Assembly: GCA_038209365.1 (NCBI GenBank)
Contig: JBBQXS010000033.1
Location: forward strand, 1 to 53,909
Source of the DNA: DASQHW01 sp038209365
GTDB taxonomy: Bacteria; Actinomycetota; Acidimicrobiia; IMCC26256; PALSA-610
Direction: 5' to 3'
DNA length: 53,909 nt
Part shown: one piece after another, positions 52,506-53,909 of the stretch
Layout of the letters: each line of letters opens with the position of its first letter
How positions within the stretch are numbered: the stretch's first letter is position 1
The notes under the pieces: generated by a model
Told to the model about the DNA's origin: nothing
The model's input: the letters and a program-made list of their open reading frames with translations, nothing else
Database searches by the model: none
Made by a program: the position numbers and the translations under genes

Positions 52506-53654
52506 ATGGAGCTCGAAACGACACGCATGGTTGCCGGTGGCGATGCGATCGCCCGCGCCGACGACGGACGGATCGCGCTGGTGGACGGCGCGCTTCCCGG
52601 CGAGCGTGTCCGGGTCTCGATCACCTCGGATCGGGCGGATCATCTTCGGGCACAGGTGCTCGAGGTCCTGGAGGCGGCACCCGAACGGATCGAGCCACCA
52701 TGCGTGCACGCGCGCAACGGTTGCGGCGGCTGTGGCTGGCAGCACATCACCGTCGACGCGCAACGCGCCTACAAGCGCGACATCATCACGGACGCCCTGC
52801 GCCGGATCGCGCACGTCGAGGACGCGCCGCTGCGCGACACGATCGAGCTCCCGCCCACGGGCTACCGCACGACAGTCCGCGCGCTCGTCGTCGACGGACG
52901 GGCGGCGTTCCGGCGGCACCACGCCCACGATGCCGTGCTGGTCGACAGCTGCCTCGTCACGCATCCGCTCGTGGAGGACATGATCCAGCACGGACGCTTT
53001 CGCGGCGCCCACGAAGTCACGTTACGGGCCGGTGTGGGAACCGGTGAGCGGTGCGCGTACGCGGATCCGAAGGACGCCCCGATCGAGCTGGCGGCCGACG
53101 TCCACACAGGTCCACGCGCGCACATGCACGAGCTCGTCGACGGGATGCAATTCCGCATCTCCGCTCGATCCTTCTTCCAGACGCGAGTCGACGGTGCCCA
53201 CGCGCTCGCCCGCCTCGTTCGCGACGCGGTCGGCGCCGATCGAGTCGTCGCCGACCTCTACTGCGGCGTCGGCCTCTTCGCAGGTCTGGTGGAAGCCCCG
53301 CGCCGGGTGTTCGCCGTCGAACGCGATCGTCACGCGTTCGCCGACGCGCGCGAGAACTTGCGCGGGCGGCCGGCGCGCGTCGTACGCGGTGACGTCGGTG
53401 CATGGCGTGGAGAACCCGTCGACGTCGTGATCGCCGACCCGAGCCGCGCCGGCCTCGGGCGGGCCGGCGTGCGAACGGTGTTCCGCTGCGACGCGGCGCG
53501 CGTCGTCCTCGTGTCCTGCGACGCCGCCGCATTCGCGCGTGACGTCGCCCTCTTACGCGACGGGGGCTACGACCTGACCGCGATCACGCCGGTCGACCTG
53601 TTTCCCCACACCCCGCACGTCGAGTGCGTCTCGATCCTGGATCGAGAGCCGTAG
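52506..53654 (+). CDS. TrmA/RlmD-type RNA uracil-5-methyltransferase
   Basis: 382 aa. A TRAM-like RNA-binding domain covers residues 1-60. The Cys set C66, C73 and C76 (PCVHARNGCGGCGWQH) would bind a 4Fe-4S cluster with a later Cys. The SAM domain has VVADLYCGVGLFAGLV and VIADPSRAGLG; the catalytic Cys is in LVSCDAAAFARD. It methylates U in tRNA or rRNA; which one cannot be decided. Confidence 0.88.
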   Translation: MELETTRMVAGGDAIARADDGRIALVDGALPGERVRVSITSDRADHLRAQVLEVLEAAPERIEPPCVHARNGCGGCGWQHITVDAQRAYKRDIITDALRRIAHVEDAPLRDTIELPPTGYRTTVRALVVDGRAAFRRHHAHDAVLVDSCLVTHPLVEDMIQHGRFRGAHEVTLRAGVGTGERCAYADPKDAPIELAADVHTGPRAHMHELVDGMQFRISARSFFQTRVDGAHALARLVRDAVGADRVVADLYCGVGLFAGLVEAPRRVFAVERDRHAFADARENLRGRPARVVRGDVGAWRGEPVDVVIADPSRAGLGRAGVRTVFRCDAARVVLVSCDAAAFARDVALLRDGGYDLTAITPVDLFPHTPHVECVSILDREP

Positions 53655-53660
53655 ACGGGC

Positions 53661-53909
53661 TCAGGTGAGCTGCTGCTCGAGCTTGGCGAGCGCTTCTTCC
53701 TCGGAGACGTTCAACGCGAAGCTGAGCTCGGAGACCAGGATGCCGCGCGCCCGCACGAGCATCGCCTTCTCGCCCGCCGACAGCCCCTTCGTCACCTCGC
53801 GCAACGCCAGGTTCCGCACGACCTCGGCGACCTGGTACACATCGCCGCTCTTCAGCTTCTCCTGGTGGTTCTTGAACCGCCGGCTCCAGTTGGTGGGCTC
53901 GCGCACGTC
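53661..53909 (-). CDS. carD: CarD-family transcriptional regulator, C-terminal part
   Basis: The frame runs off the window edge, so only the last 82 residues are seen. TNWSRRFKNHQEKLKSGDVYQVAEVVRNL and KGLSAGEKAMLVRARGILVSELSFAL are the DNA-binding helical domain of CarD. The family binds RNA polymerase beta and stabilises open promoters, and is essential in mycobacteria. The N-terminal RNAP-interacting (Tudor-like) domain lies outside. It converges on the methyltransferase gene with six bases between. Confidence 0.9.
   Translation of the reverse strand, partial: DVREPTNWSRRFKNHQEKLKSGDVYQVAEVVRNLALREVTKGLSAGEKAMLVRARGILVSELSFALNVSEEEALAKLEQQLT

Noticed and set aside
1..53909. CRISPR arrays, rRNA and tRNA genes, prophage
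   Set aside because: No regular short repeats with spacers, no RNA gene signatures and no phage structural or integrase genes were seen.

Overview
The window is high-GC DNA with heavy use of GTG starts, overlapping stop/start pairs and short intergenic gaps. Gene content points to an actinobacterium, most likely an uncultured Acidimicrobiia-type lineage. The clues are a CarD-type regulator, a TIGR03085-type protein of the mycothiol-dependent isomerase superfamily, a wax-ester synthase/DGAT, an Mca/MshB-like deacetylase, many acyl-CoA enzymes and a UGSC-type selenoprotein. Taxonomy is inferred; no rRNA or tRNA gene was seen.

Left edge, 1-4200: an accessory, partly decayed region. It starts inside the 3' end of an IS3-family element whose end cuts off a gene coding on the minus strand. 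It also holds two secreted proteins, a small gene with no start codon, a three-zinc-module protein whose last module is interrupted by an in-frame UGA, and four partial copies of one coding motif.

4198-13013: two rightward catabolic operons. One encodes a two-subunit acyl-CoA dehydrogenase; the other encodes hydantoinase B, hydantoinase A and a GH38 alpha-mannosidase. Both are preceded by the same palindrome, CCTGACG-N4-CGTCAGG. Related sites lie upstream of the branched-chain amino-acid-type ABC transporter operon (36100-41060) and of a TetR gene (34879), suggesting one regulon.

12995-20275: a drug-export type ABC transporter divergent from a MarR regulator, with a palindromic operator between them. 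The MarR gene leads an overlapping run: gluconate-dehydrogenase subunit 3, GMC oxidoreductase, EthD protein and HAD hydrolase. A converging acyl-CoA synthetase follows.

20334-30116: GNAT, TIGR03085 protein, VOC protein, acyl-CoA dehydrogenase and 5-formyl-THF cyclo-ligase-like genes. Then comes a rightward operon (DUF6282-like, CMD/AhpD-like, thioesterase, unknown, nitroreductase), followed by a leftward USP gene and two dehydrogenases.

30121-36088: the most distinctive part. A selenoprotein of the UGSC family is encoded with an in-frame UGA at codon 98 and a SECIS-like hairpin just after it. It is tightly coupled to a conserved partner gene and divergent from an SMP-30-type lactonase. Next are a TIM-barrel, SDR and MaoC operon, the TetR regulator and a GNAT.

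36100-53909: a Liv-type transporter with LivH and LivM fused, a PIG-L deacetylase, WS/DGAT, an alpha/beta hydrolase, an ion-channel-like protein, ArfB, EttA, a DUF885 metallopeptidase, dienelactone hydrolase, methyltransferase, quinone oxidoreductase, a TrmA/RlmD-type methyltransferase and the C-terminal part of CarD. Two copies of one long hairpin flank the ArfB-to-DUF885 block.
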